Source: Devosia enhydra (GTDB taxonomy: Bacteria; Pseudomonadota; Alphaproteobacteria; Rhizobiales; Devosiaceae). From it: a stretch of DNA of 64,000 nt. Each line of letters opens with the position of its first letter. Position 1 is the first letter of the stretch. Below the pieces are notes generated by a model. That model did no database searches and was not told the DNA's origin. It was given only the letters and a program-made list of their open reading frames with translations. The position numbers were made by a program, and so were the translations under genes. Shown piece after piece: positions 47,301 through 57,031 of this stretch. The stretch spans positions 1,211,528 to 1,275,527 of the forward strand of contig NZ_FPKU01000001.1 in assembly GCF_900119845.1 (NCBI RefSeq), written 5' to 3'.

Positions 47301-50300
47301 CGATACGGCAAACCGCATGGACCTCGCAGTGCGCAATGCGCTCGAGCAGATCAATGCCGCCGCCGCCTCGATCGAGGACGTGGTGACCAACAAGGCGGTC
47401 GTCGCAACTGATGTGATCGAAACCCGCATCACCTCGCTCAACCGCAGCGTCAGCGAGCACACCACGGGCTTTGCCAATCTGGTCGAAGAGCGCACCGAGC
47501 TGCTCGGCTCGGTCCTCTCCAACCACAACCAGGTGCTGCAGAACTCGCTGGCCGACAGCGCCCGCAACGCCGAAGAGATCATGGCGACCTCGACCTCGCG
47601 CATCCTCAGCGATGTGACGGCGGCGCTCGGCAAGCTCAACGATTCCAACATGCTCCTCCAGAAGGTGCTCGACACCTCCACCGCCAATCTGGCGCATCTG
47701 GAAAGCAGCGTGGCGGCGCAGACGGCCTCCTATTCCTCGACCGTTCGCGACGCGATCGGCACCACCGAGGAAGCCGGCCGGATGGTGTCCGAGCATGTGG
47801 GTGCGCTCCAGAGCGCCATTCGCGGCATGGTCGGCGAGTTCGGCAGCCTCTTGGGCAGCCTCAACGCCGAAGCCCAGACGATCGACGCGGCGGCCGCCAA
47901 CCTCAACAGCGCCAGCGAACTTTCGCTTTCCGCGCTGGAAGAGCGGCGCGGCGCGATGGATGCCCTGGCCACGAGCTTCACCTCGCGGGCCGATGAGATC
48001 GACACCCGCATGCGCGGCTTCGCTCAGGCCATCGCAGAAACGGTCAACGACACCGAGCGCCGCCTGATGACGGCCCGGGCGACGATGGAAGATGTCCTCG
48101 CGGCTAATTCCACCACCATCGCCGATGCCCTCGAGGCCAATTCCGGCAGCGTCTCGCAGGCGATGTTCAACTCGAGCAATCTGCTGCAGACGGCCCTCGC
48201 CGACTCCACCGCGCAGGTTCGCTCGGTGCTCTCGACCACGACCGACCAGGTGCAGCATGCTCTGGCTGGCACCCGCGACGATGTGCGCTCGGCGCTTATC
48301 GAAACCGTCGACCAGGTCCAGAATGCGCTGGTCAACACGCAGGATCAGGTTCAAGCCACACTCGCCGCCACCGCCGGCCAGGTGCAGGAGAGCATCCAGT
48401 CCTCGACCGAAGAGGTCCAGACCAGCATTTCCTCGGTCACCGGTCAGGTCCGCTCGGTGATCTTCGAGGCCCGTGAGGATGTCCGCACGGCCCTCACCGA
48501 TACCGCCCATCAGGTGCAGGCCGTGCTGGGCAGCGCCCAGGAACAGGCCCAGGCCTCTCTCGCGGCTTCGACCAACATCGTGCAGGCCAGCCTCGCAGCC
48601 TCCACCGAACAGGTCCAGGCGAGCCTCTCGGCCTCGACCGAGCAGGTGCAGGCCAGCATGGCGGCATCGGCTGAGCAGGTTCAGGCGTCGCTTGGCTCCA
48701 CCCTCGATCAGGTGCAGAGCGTTCTCGCCACGACCCGCGACGACGTTCGCGAAACGGTCACCGCCTCTGCCGAGCAGGTCCAGGGCGCGCTGTCGTCGAC
48801 CCGCGAGCAGATCGAGGGCGTGCTCCATGCGGCCCGCGAGGACGTGCGCGAGACCGTCGCCGTGTCCGTCGACCAACTTCAGGGCGCGCTCACTGCGACC
48901 CGCGAGCAGGTTCAGGGCGTCATGGTCACCACCCGCGACGAAGTTCGCGACACGGTGGCCCTGTCGGTCGACCAGCTCCAGGGGGCACTCGTGTCCACCC
49001 GCGAGCAGGTGGCCCAGAGCCTCGGCGATACGGTGGAGCAGGTGCAGGCCGTGCTCAACACCACCCGCAACGAAGTCCGCGAGACTGTCGGCGCCTCCGT
49101 CGATCAGCTTCAGGGCGCGCTGTCCTCCACCCGCGAGCAGGTGCAGACCGATCTCGCCGATACCGTCGAGCAGGTCCGTGGCGTCATCGTCGGCACCCGT
49201 GACGAGGTGCAGCTGGCCATTTCGGGCACCGGCGAAGAAGTGCGCACCGTTCTGGCGCAGACCGAAGATCAGGTCCGCCTGTCGCTCTCGAACACGCGCA
49301 ACGAAATCCAGGTTGCCCTCGCCGAAGCCGGCGAGCTGACCCGGAGCCAGGTCACCGATACCCGCAGCATCGTGCGCACGGTGCTTCAGGAAACCGGCGA
49401 GCAGGTTCAGTCGCTGCTCGGCGCGACGCGCGAGGACGTTCGCTCGGCGCTCGAGGAGACCGGCGGTCAGGTCGAGACCGTGCTCACCACCACCCGCAAT
49501 CAGGTGCGCGAGACCCTCGTCTCCACCACCGAGCAGGTGCAGAGCGCACTGGTGTCCACCTCCGATCAGGTGCAGACCGCCATGGTCGGCACCGCCGATA
49601 CAGTGCAGTCGGTGCTCACCACCACGCGTGACGAAGTGCAGGCAGCGCTCTCTTCGACCGGCGACAAGGTCGAGGCCGCGATTGCCGGCACGGGCGAAAA
49701 GCTCGAAGGGGCGGTTGCCGCTACCACCGAGCGCGTCGTGGCCCGCATGGGCGAGCTCAGCAAGTCGGCCGGCAACGAGGGCGAAAAGGCCTCCGATCTC
49801 CTGCGCCAGACCCAGCAGGCGATGATCCTCGAGATGCAGCAGGCCCTCGAGGAGGCGACCCGTCGCTTCAACGACACCGCCACCGCCATGCGCGCGACGG
49901 CCAAGGAAGTCGGCAGCGAGCTCGAAGCCACCCGTTCCGAACTGGCGCGCGGCGTGATCGAGCTGCCCGAGGAAACCAAGGCCAGCGCCGCGGCGATGCG
50001 CCGCGTGGTTGCCGAGCAGATCGAAGCCCTGTCCGAACTCAATGCGATCGTGCGGGCCCAGCCGGCCACTCACGATACAAATGAGCGTCGGTCAGGTGGC
50101 GGCCAGCAGGCTCCGCGCCCGAGCCAGCCGGCGGCTCGCGTCGAGGCAGAACCGGCTGCCCCGCGCCCGCAGGCCCCGCGTGCTCCCGAACCGGCGCCCG
50201 CAGCGCGTGTCGATGCGGTCGTGGCCGAAGCGGCCAAGCCCCGTCCCCAGGCGGCTCCCGCGCAGACCGTGACGGCCCAGCGCGAAGAAAAGTCAGGTGG

Positions 50301-50703
50301 CGGCTGGCTGCGCGATGTGCTGCGCAACGCCACGGCTCCGGCCGCGCCCGCTCCGCAGCCCCAGCAGGGCAACTTCACCTCGCTGACCGACGACATAGCC
50401 CGTGCGATGGAGCCGGCGGCCTTGGCAGAAGCCTGGCAGCGCTATCAGGCTGGCGAGCAGAATGTATTCTCGCGCCGGATTTATACGCTCACCGGCCAGG
50501 GCACCTATGACGAGGTGCGCAAGCGCCTGCAGCGCGATGCCGAGTTCGCCCGCACCGCCGGCACCTACATGTCGGAGTTCGAGCAGCTGCTGAAGCGTGC
50601 GGCCGCAGGCCCCGAGCCTGTCGCCGAAACCCGCGAGCACCTGCTGTCCGATCGCGGCAAGGTCTACACCATGCTGGCCCATGCCAGCGGCCGCCTCGGC
50701 TGA
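44317..50703 (+). CDS. gpr: Giant hendecad-repeat membrane protein, growth-pole-ring (GPR/RgsE) type
   Basis: This is a 2128-residue protein. Residues 1-90 are disordered. Two transmembrane helices lie at about 97-117 and 130-152. Then come long helical arrays of 11-residue repeats, the apolipoprotein-like pattern. Block A (residues about 316-832) has units like LDQRTEVLGDA. Block B (about 1297-1808) has units like STEQVQASLSA. A Pro/Ala-rich linker (about 1920-2010) leads to a conserved C-terminal domain (FTSLTDDIARAMEPAALAEAW, MLAHASGRLG). Size, two N-terminal helices and apolipoprotein-like repeats match GPR of Agrobacterium, which forms a ring at the growing pole. Orthology is inferred. 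Confidence 0.82.
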   Translation: MAKKSTTPQGDPATLAFSAVEDALKDSVFGLEGAEDKPAQPQKPATRPAQPEPSSRTERARAADKIAAQAGTVANDDRLQGSKILYGLQSKSSNTPTVVASVVSAGWVLAIALVLFVRHGGEMGTPAFLASNDFIGLVALAIIPVMGFFAIATLVRRAQELRNAATAVTHAAIRLAEPETTASEKVASVGQAVRREVNALGDGLERALSRAGELEVMIHNEVTALERTYSDNESRMRALIQELASQREAVITNTERVREAITESHTGLVFDLDMISQRIAGTIVESGGNLTKSLETAGNSLNSAFGERTESFVSLIDQRTSHLLVALDDSASRLNLTLEDRAGAISNAFETRTSELSTVIDGRMNALTEALDSRAITLSDAIDNRTSSLAKLLSQGGITLLDQLRDRGQEVSSELDIIGTRIASDIAARTTEAESLISNLSKQLDESVSIQVNAMESRLQSAMIELNGALDDTTEKARITLMGAGSENLSQFDNRLQEIAGAIDSRLGLLDGVLGDKGEKVIAALDKHNAQFSARANVLEMALDEKSGHFNEQVSQRTREMTETLNQRAKNITEAISTRSRELSESLEGHVQLISDALDIRTETLNQSLDQRTEVLGDALETHTRAFAQTLDSKTRTLSDALDGKTRILGDTLQERAQVLSEAIDERTLTLGDVIENRTKSFNEAIEVSSRQLSHAIDERTQLIGDALDRRTAQINDTLQTRARELNDTMAGRAQELNDALAARTTEFDETIAARNAEVEATLQREVRTLGASLDTRTQELARTVSVRSNELSEALNTRTTQLGETLGTHTAALATAIGDRTAELARTIDAQGSAARERIDQSLRMVSDTMADRAHAVSTLIAGKVAEVNENLGRGVDSAILRIAEAEGGVSTRIEEAASTVGDSARRAADIIETGVNSARKSIVDIVDQRLGTLPEAITARAEITAERLSTLNTAINTTLVQSMTDLEAGADRLGETISRRIETATVNISADVTDTANRMDLAVRNALEQINAAAASIEDVVTNKAVVATDVIETRITSLNRSVSEHTTGFANLVEERTELLGSVLSNHNQVLQNSLADSARNAEEIMATSTSRILSDVTAALGKLNDSNMLLQKVLDTSTANLAHLESSVAAQTASYSSTVRDAIGTTEEAGRMVSEHVGALQSAIRGMVGEFGSLLGSLNAEAQTIDAAAANLNSASELSLSALEERRGAMDALATSFTSRADEIDTRMRGFAQAIAETVNDTERRLMTARATMEDVLAANSTTIADALEANSGSVSQAMFNSSNLLQTALADSTAQVRSVLSTTTDQVQHALAGTRDDVRSALIETVDQVQNALVNTQDQVQATLAATAGQVQESIQSSTEEVQTSISSVTGQVRSVIFEAREDVRTALTDTAHQVQAVLGSAQEQAQASLAASTNIVQASLAASTEQVQASLSASTEQVQASMAASAEQVQASLGSTLDQVQSVLATTRDDVRETVTASAEQVQGALSSTREQIEGVLHAAREDVRETVAVSVDQLQGALTATREQVQGVMVTTRDEVRDTVALSVDQLQGALVSTREQVAQSLGDTVEQVQAVLNTTRNEVRETVGASVDQLQGALSSTREQVQTDLADTVEQVRGVIVGTRDEVQLAISGTGEEVRTVLAQTEDQVRLSLSNTRNEIQVALAEAGELTRSQVTDTRSIVRTVLQETGEQVQSLLGATREDVRSALEETGGQVETVLTTTRNQVRETLVSTTEQVQSALVSTSDQVQTAMVGTADTVQSVLTTTRDEVQAALSSTGDKVEAAIAGTGEKLEGAVAATTERVVARMGELSKSAGNEGEKASDLLRQTQQAMILEMQQALEEATRRFNDTATAMRATAKEVGSELEATRSELARGVIELPEETKASAAAMRRVVAEQIEALSELNAIVRAQPATHDTNERRSGGGQQAPRPSQPAARVEAEPAAPRPQAPRAPEPAPAARVDAVVAEAAKPRPQAAPAQTVTAQREEKSGGGWLRDVLRNATAPAAPAPQPQQGNFTSLTDDIARAMEPAALAEAWQRYQAGEQNVFSRRIYTLTGQGTYDEVRKRLQRDAEFARTAGTYMSEFEQLLKRAAAGPEPVAETREHLLSDRGKVYTMLAHASGRLG
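45262..46812 (+). repeat. Hendecad repeat block A within the giant pole protein
   Basis: About 46 consecutive 33-bp units encode 11-residue repeats of the form (L/I)DxRTxxLxxA, nearly uninterrupted. A period of 11 residues over three helical turns predicts a long, slightly right-handed amphipathic helix or coiled coil. Confidence 0.85.
48205..49740 (+). repeat. Hendecad repeat block B within the giant pole protein
   Basis: About 46 units of 33 bp encode repeats of the form (S/T)xEQVQxxLxx, alternating with TRDDVRETVxx. The copies are more alike than in block A at protein and DNA level, pointing to recent internal duplication. Val, Leu and Ala line one face, Gln, Glu and Arg the other, as in lipid-binding apolipoproteins. 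Confidence 0.85.
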
Positions 50704-50726
50704 CATCCGACACACTGACACTGCGC

Positions 50727-50757
50727 AACGGCTCCCCTCGGGGAGCCGTTTTGCTTT
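50727..50757 (+). terminator. Intrinsic terminator after the giant pole protein gene
   Basis: AACGGCTCCC and GGGAGCCGTT form a 10-bp stem with a CTCG loop, followed by TTGCTTT. The remaining bases to the end of the MFS gene at 51041 hold no gene that I can support. Confidence 0.85.
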
Positions 50758-51040
50758 GAGGGGATAGTTCCATCTGAAGGCTGGCCGACGCCGGATTCCC
50801 ACGACACGGCGTCGTGGCTGCCGCGTGCGAAAATGCGTCCAGCGGGAGTTGCCGCGGGGTCGGCAGAGCGTCGCGAGGCCGGTGTGCAGGGGCTTGGCGG
50901 TTCGGAGACGCTGAGACATGCACCTGATGCGCTTGATCGTCTCACCGGGGCGGCAAGAAGCTCTACCAGTCCAGGTAACGACCCAGCCGGTTAAGCAGCC
51001 CGCAGATCGGGAATACCGCCTTGCAGGCCTCGCCGCAGCC

Positions 51041-52252
51041 TCAGCGCCAGCGCTCGTGCCGGGGGTGCATCAGCAGGATGGAGATGAAGACCAGCACCGC
51101 CCCCACGAGGCACATCAGGCTGGCACCGTAAAAGGCACCCGGCCCGAAGGCGGCGGTGAGATAGCCGAAGCCGGCCAGTGCCAGCACGGTGACGATCTGC
51201 CGGATGACGGTGAAAAAGCTCTGCGCTTCGGCGGCGATATCTTCGGTCGTCCAGTTCGCGATGAAGTTGACGATGCCGAGATAGGAGAGCCCGAAGGTCA
51301 GCATGTTGGCGACCTGCAGGATCAAGAGACCCCAGATCGGCGGTTCGAGCGCAAAGCCGCCCCAGCGCACGATGCCGGCGATACAGGCCAGGAGCAGCAT
51401 GTGGCGGGCGGAGAACCGTCGAGCCAAGGGCGCGAAAAACAGCATCGCCACCACTTCGGCGATGGGGGCGGCTGCCCAGAGCGGGCCGATGATGCCTGGC
51501 GGGATCCCCTGCTCGCGCCAGAGCAGCGCGCCAAACCCCATCTGCATCATGTGGCTGCCATGCAGCAGCGCAGCCCCGATGAGCGGCAGGAGAAACCACG
51601 GCCGGAACACCTGCCTGAGCCGCGTCGCAACCAGCGGGCTCTTGCGCTTCTTTTTTGCCTGCGCATCGCCCGACGCCGTGACCGAAGCGCGGAACATCGG
51701 CAGCTGCAGCGCAAAAATCATGCGCAATATCGCGCCGATGAGAATCAGCGGCAGGAACAGGCCCAGACCCCACGCCTCGATGATGATGCCGGCCAGAACC
51801 GTCATCACCACGAAGCCGATGGTGCCCCAGACGCGCACGAGCGAAAATTCAGAACCGACCCGGCGGCAAAGCCTGACGGCTGCCGCATCGACCACGGGCG
51901 CGATGGCCTGGAACGGCACCACCACCAGCGTCCACACGATCAGCAGCCCGATATAGCCATCGACGAAGAACATGCCGATCGGCGCAATCGCCCCGATGAT
52001 GGAGCCCACGACGATCGTCGATCGCCAGTCCCCTGCCTTGTCCGCGATGCGCCCAACGACCTGGTTGAACAGGATCATCAGGAAGAACGGCATGGCGTTG
52101 ATGATGCCGATCTGCTCGGGCGTGATGCCCTTTTCCGTGAGCCAGATGCCCATATAGGGGTTGGAGACAGCGCCCGTCAGAAACATCACGCTGTAGAACT
52201 GGGCGGTTCTGCCGACCGGCGTGAAAAGGCGCTCCGCCAGTGGCTGGCCCAT
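51041..52252 (-). CDS. MFS transporter (MFS_1-like, HcaT/LacY-related)
   Basis: This 403-residue inner-membrane protein has about twelve hydrophobic helices. The loop between helices two and three reads NQVVGRIADKAGDWRS, the MFS-typical G-x-x-A-D-K. A central basic loop (QAKKKRKSPLVATRLRQ) separates the halves. FYSVMFLTGAVSNPYMGIWLTEKG at the start is typical of the 3-phenylpropionate/LacY-like group. The substrate cannot be read from sequence. It stands alone, with the terminator of the pole gene on its far side. Confidence 0.85.
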   Translation of the reverse strand: MGQPLAERLFTPVGRTAQFYSVMFLTGAVSNPYMGIWLTEKGITPEQIGIINAMPFFLMILFNQVVGRIADKAGDWRSTIVVGSIIGAIAPIGMFFVDGYIGLLIVWTLVVVPFQAIAPVVDAAAVRLCRRVGSEFSLVRVWGTIGFVVMTVLAGIIIEAWGLGLFLPLILIGAILRMIFALQLPMFRASVTASGDAQAKKKRKSPLVATRLRQVFRPWFLLPLIGAALLHGSHMMQMGFGALLWREQGIPPGIIGPLWAAAPIAEVVAMLFFAPLARRFSARHMLLLACIAGIVRWGGFALEPPIWGLLILQVANMLTFGLSYLGIVNFIANWTTEDIAAEAQSFFTVIRQIVTVLALAGFGYLTAAFGPGAFYGASLMCLVGAVLVFISILLMHPRHERWR

Positions 52253-52351
52253 CGGATCGGTGCTCCCGGGAAAATCGACGCAAGATAACCGGCAACAGCC
52301 GTCCAGCCGACAATGCGCCGCATCGCCCGCAAGGGCAAGCGCTTGGTCCGG

Positions 52352-53176
52352 TTAACTCAATTCCGGCCCGACCTTGGGTCGCCTCAGGCGCAGCCGCCGC
52401 ATCCGACGCGGCGGCACCGGCTCGCTCCAGCGGATGAGTTCGAACTGGCCGTCGTCGGTCTCCACGATCGCCGTGCAGCTCTCCACCCAGTCGCCGGTAT
52501 TGATGTAGTGCACCCCGAGCCGGTCATGGATATCGGCGAAATGGATATGCCCGCAGATGACGCCATCGACGCCCGATTGCTGCGCCTCATGCACCAGCGC
52601 TTCCTCGAAGCGGCCGATGACGCTGACGGCGTTCTTCACCTTCTGCTTGGCCCAGGCCGAGAGCGACCAATACGTCAGCCCGAGGCGACGGCGGACCCAG
52701 TTGATGACGCTGTTGACGCGCAACGCGAAATTATAGGCCCAGTCGCCGACATGGGCGAGCCATTTGGCGTTCATCACCACCACGTCGAACTGATCGCCGT
52801 GAATGACGAGATAGGTCTTGCCCGCAGCCGTGGTGTGGATCGCCCGATCGACGAACTCGATTTCGCCGAAATAGGTGCCGAGATAATCGCGCAGGAATTC
52901 GTCGTGGTTGCCGGGCAGCACCACGATCCGGCTGCCACCGGCAAGCTTTGCCAGCATCAGTTCGATCAGAACGTCATATTCGGCCGGCCAGTGCCAGGTC
53001 TTCGCGAGGCGCCAGCCATCGACGATGTCGCCGACGAGGTAGATCGTCTCGGCCCGATGCCAGCGCAGGAAATCGATGAGCTGGTTGACGCGGGCCGGAC
53101 GCATGCCCAGATGCACGTCGGAGAGAAACAGCGCCCGCACATGTCGGACCTGACGTTCTTCCGCCGTATCGAGCAT
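52352..53176 (-). CDS. UDP-2,3-diacylglucosamine diphosphatase-like metallophosphoesterase
   Basis: This 274-residue calcineurin-like phosphoesterase of the LpxH-related COG2908 group starts at ATG 53176 (GGAGGG). Metal-binding motifs are complete: FLSDVHLGM, VGDIVDGWRL, LPGNHDEFLR, IHGDQFD and GHIHFADIH. LpxH makes lipid X in lipid A synthesis. Many Rhizobiales use LpxI for that step, so this relative may act on another phospholipid or nucleotide substrate. The C-terminus is very basic (RRMRRLRLRRPK), which could hold it at the membrane. Confidence 0.85.
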   Translation of the reverse strand: MLDTAEERQVRHVRALFLSDVHLGMRPARVNQLIDFLRWHRAETIYLVGDIVDGWRLAKTWHWPAEYDVLIELMLAKLAGGSRIVVLPGNHDEFLRDYLGTYFGEIEFVDRAIHTTAAGKTYLVIHGDQFDVVVMNAKWLAHVGDWAYNFALRVNSVINWVRRRLGLTYWSLSAWAKQKVKNAVSVIGRFEEALVHEAQQSGVDGVICGHIHFADIHDRLGVHYINTGDWVESCTAIVETDDGQFELIRWSEPVPPRRMRRLRLRRPKVGPELS

Positions 53177-53277
53177 CCGCCCTCCATCGAACCCGGCCAC
53201 CAATCAGTGGCAATGCCGGCCGACCATAAACGCTTGCCCGGGGCGGGTGAACAGCAAACCGCGCGCGCGCACCGATT

Positions 53278-54363
53278 TCAGCCCGTCGAACGGCCCATCC
53301 GGCCCTTGAGCGCCACGATACGCCCATAGCTTTCCTCGATACGGGCCCTGAAGGCGGGGTCGGCTTCGGCTTCCTCAACGAGAATCGCGCGCACTTCGTC
53401 GCCAAGGCTCGCACGTGGTTTGGAGGTGTTGGAAAACAGCAGCACGTCCATGCCGGCCAGCACGGCACGCCTGACCGTTTCGCGCAGCCCGTAATGCTGG
53501 CGTATCGCGCCCATTTCGAGGTCGTCGCTGATCACGACGCCCTTGAAGCCAAGATCGTCGCGCAGCACCCCGGTGATCCACTCGGGCGAAAGACTTGCCG
53601 GCAGCGGCGAGATATCGGTTTTGACCAGGTGACCGACCATGACAAAATCGGAATAGCCCTGCGCGATCAGCGCGCGATAAGGCGCCAGCTCGGTGTCATC
53701 CCAGCTCTCTGTGATATCCACGTAACCCTCATGCGTGTCCCCCGCGCTCGAACCGTGACCGGGAAAATGCTTGAGCGATGTGACGAGGCCCGCCGCCTGA
53801 TGAGCGGCGATCGCCTGCTCGGCATAGGCCGTCACGATATTGGCGCCTGCCGAAAACGATCGCCCGAACTTGGCAATGACCGGATTGGCGGGATTGGTCG
53901 CAAGATCGACCACGGGGGTGAAATTGACGTTGAACCCCCAGGCCGCCACGGCGTCGGCCTGGTGCTCGAACAGCACCCGCGCCTCGGCCACTGACCGGCT
54001 TGAAGCGATGGCTGCGGCCGAGGGAATTTCCTCAAAGCCCACGGCTCGCGTCAAGCGCTCGACCGATCCGCCCTCCTGGTCGAGCGAGATGAAGGGGGGC
54101 AGATCAGGCGTCGCGGCCAGAAACCCACGGTTCATTTCCGTCACCGCATCGCGGCTCGCCACATTCGTGCGCAGATACATCACCCCGCCGATTTCGCCCT
54201 CGGCCAGTTGCGTGGTTACGGCCCTGACAGATGCGTCACCGGCCGAATCGCCGCTGAACCCCAGAAGGATCATCTGGCCGGCCATCTCGTCGAGCGTCTG
54301 GGCAAAGGCAGGCGCGGTTGCGAGCGCCAGGGCGGCTGCAAGCGTAGAAAGAAAAAGGCGCAT
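53278..54363 (-). CDS. Secreted glycoside hydrolase family 3 enzyme (NagZ-like)
   Basis: This 361-residue beta-N-acetylhexosaminidase-like enzyme is predicted to remove GlcNAc from muropeptides. The start at ATG 54363 (GGAG) gives a strong signal peptide (LFLSTLAAALALATAPAFAQT), whereas NagZ of model bacteria is cytoplasmic. The GH3 core keeps FISLDQEGGSVERL, KHFPGHGSSAGDTHEG with the His/Asp acid-base loop and the nucleophile Asp in VISDDLEMGAI. It is therefore a likely periplasmic or lipoprotein-free exported form, acting on the murein layer. Confidence 0.88.
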   Translation of the reverse strand: MRLFLSTLAAALALATAPAFAQTLDEMAGQMILLGFSGDSAGDASVRAVTTQLAEGEIGGVMYLRTNVASRDAVTEMNRGFLAATPDLPPFISLDQEGGSVERLTRAVGFEEIPSAAAIASSRSVAEARVLFEHQADAVAAWGFNVNFTPVVDLATNPANPVIAKFGRSFSAGANIVTAYAEQAIAAHQAAGLVTSLKHFPGHGSSAGDTHEGYVDITESWDDTELAPYRALIAQGYSDFVMVGHLVKTDISPLPASLSPEWITGVLRDDLGFKGVVISDDLEMGAIRQHYGLRETVRRAVLAGMDVLLFSNTSKPRASLGDEVRAILVEEAEADPAFRARIEESYGRIVALKGRMGRSTG

Positions 54364-54585
54364 CAGACGTCTCCGCCGCGAATCAAGGGGCGCAAATTGA
54401 GAGAGGATTGAGGCGGAAACAGCGGCCCGTGCCGAAGTTCCCCGCTCCCTGTTCATGACAGATGCGAGCTTTCCGCAGCCCTCCCGTTAACTGCTTTCGG
54501 CTAGCATGGCCATGACAGACTTGTGACGGCCCACACTATCGGGCGCGGTTTCCAGCCAGTCGGTGCAACATTTGAGGACGTGCAG

Positions 54586-54867
54586 ATGATGAAAGTCTCT
54601 TTCGCTGCGGCCGCTATTGCCGGCCTCGTCTTGAGCAGCATCAGTGCCCCGGCTTTTTCACAGAGCGGGGGCAGCGGATCGTGCCAGACACTTTCGGAAA
54701 CCAATCCGGCTGCCTATCAGCAGCTCTGTGTCGTCCCGCGTGAATATCCCGATTTCGGCGACCAGATCCAGGGCGATGGCGACGCCCCCTCGCCCTGCAT
54801 CGGGTTCCTGCCCAAGAATGCTCAATGGGGCGATCGCGTTCAGGTCGCTGCGCCCTGCCCGGGCTGA
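54586..54867 (+). CDS. Small secreted Cys-containing protein
   Basis: This 93-residue protein starts at ATG 54586 (GAGG eight bases upstream). A signal peptide (VSFAAAAIAGLVLSSISAPAFS) precedes a mature part of about 70 residues. The mature part is rich in Gly, Pro, Asp and Gln with four Cys (GSCQTL, QLCVVP, SPCIGF, APCPG), which may form two disulfides. No family is recognised. It is followed by a GC-rich hairpin. Confidence 0.75.
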   Translation: MMKVSFAAAAIAGLVLSSISAPAFSQSGGSGSCQTLSETNPAAYQQLCVVPREYPDFGDQIQGDGDAPSPCIGFLPKNAQWGDRVQVAAPCPG

Positions 54868-54935
54868 TGGCCATGGCGCGCTTAGCCTCGGCCCCATTCG
54901 GCGGATCGGCACTGAAGCGCTTCCGAGCGAATGTA

Positions 54936-54963
54936 CAAGCCCGCGCTTACCGGCGCGGGCTTG
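54936..54963. terminator. Hairpin between the small secreted gene and acs
   Basis: CAAGCCCGCGC and GCGCGGGCTTG form an 11-bp stem across a six-base loop, between convergent genes. Both sides lack a long T-run. Confidence 0.55.
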
Positions 54964-54987
54964 ACTTCATATAGCGTCGCGCCCAGA

Positions 54988-56934
<1,947 letters not shown>

Positions 56935-57031
56935 ACCAACTCCTCCCATGAAGTCGTGCCCGTTCTAGACATTGCGGCAAGTGGGGGCAAGCCGGGCCCG
57001 TTCCGCCCGGCGGGCCGGGCGTCGGCTGCCA

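Noticed and set aside
45262-49740. Direct repeats resembling a CRISPR or satellite array
   Set aside because: The 33-bp periodicity is in-frame coding for 11-residue repeats, without unique spacers of fixed length or cas genes.
46603-50073. 1156-codon open frame antisense to the giant pole protein
   Set aside because: The repeated 33-bp units keep the opposite strand open. The product only mirrors the hendecads and has no start signal or domain.
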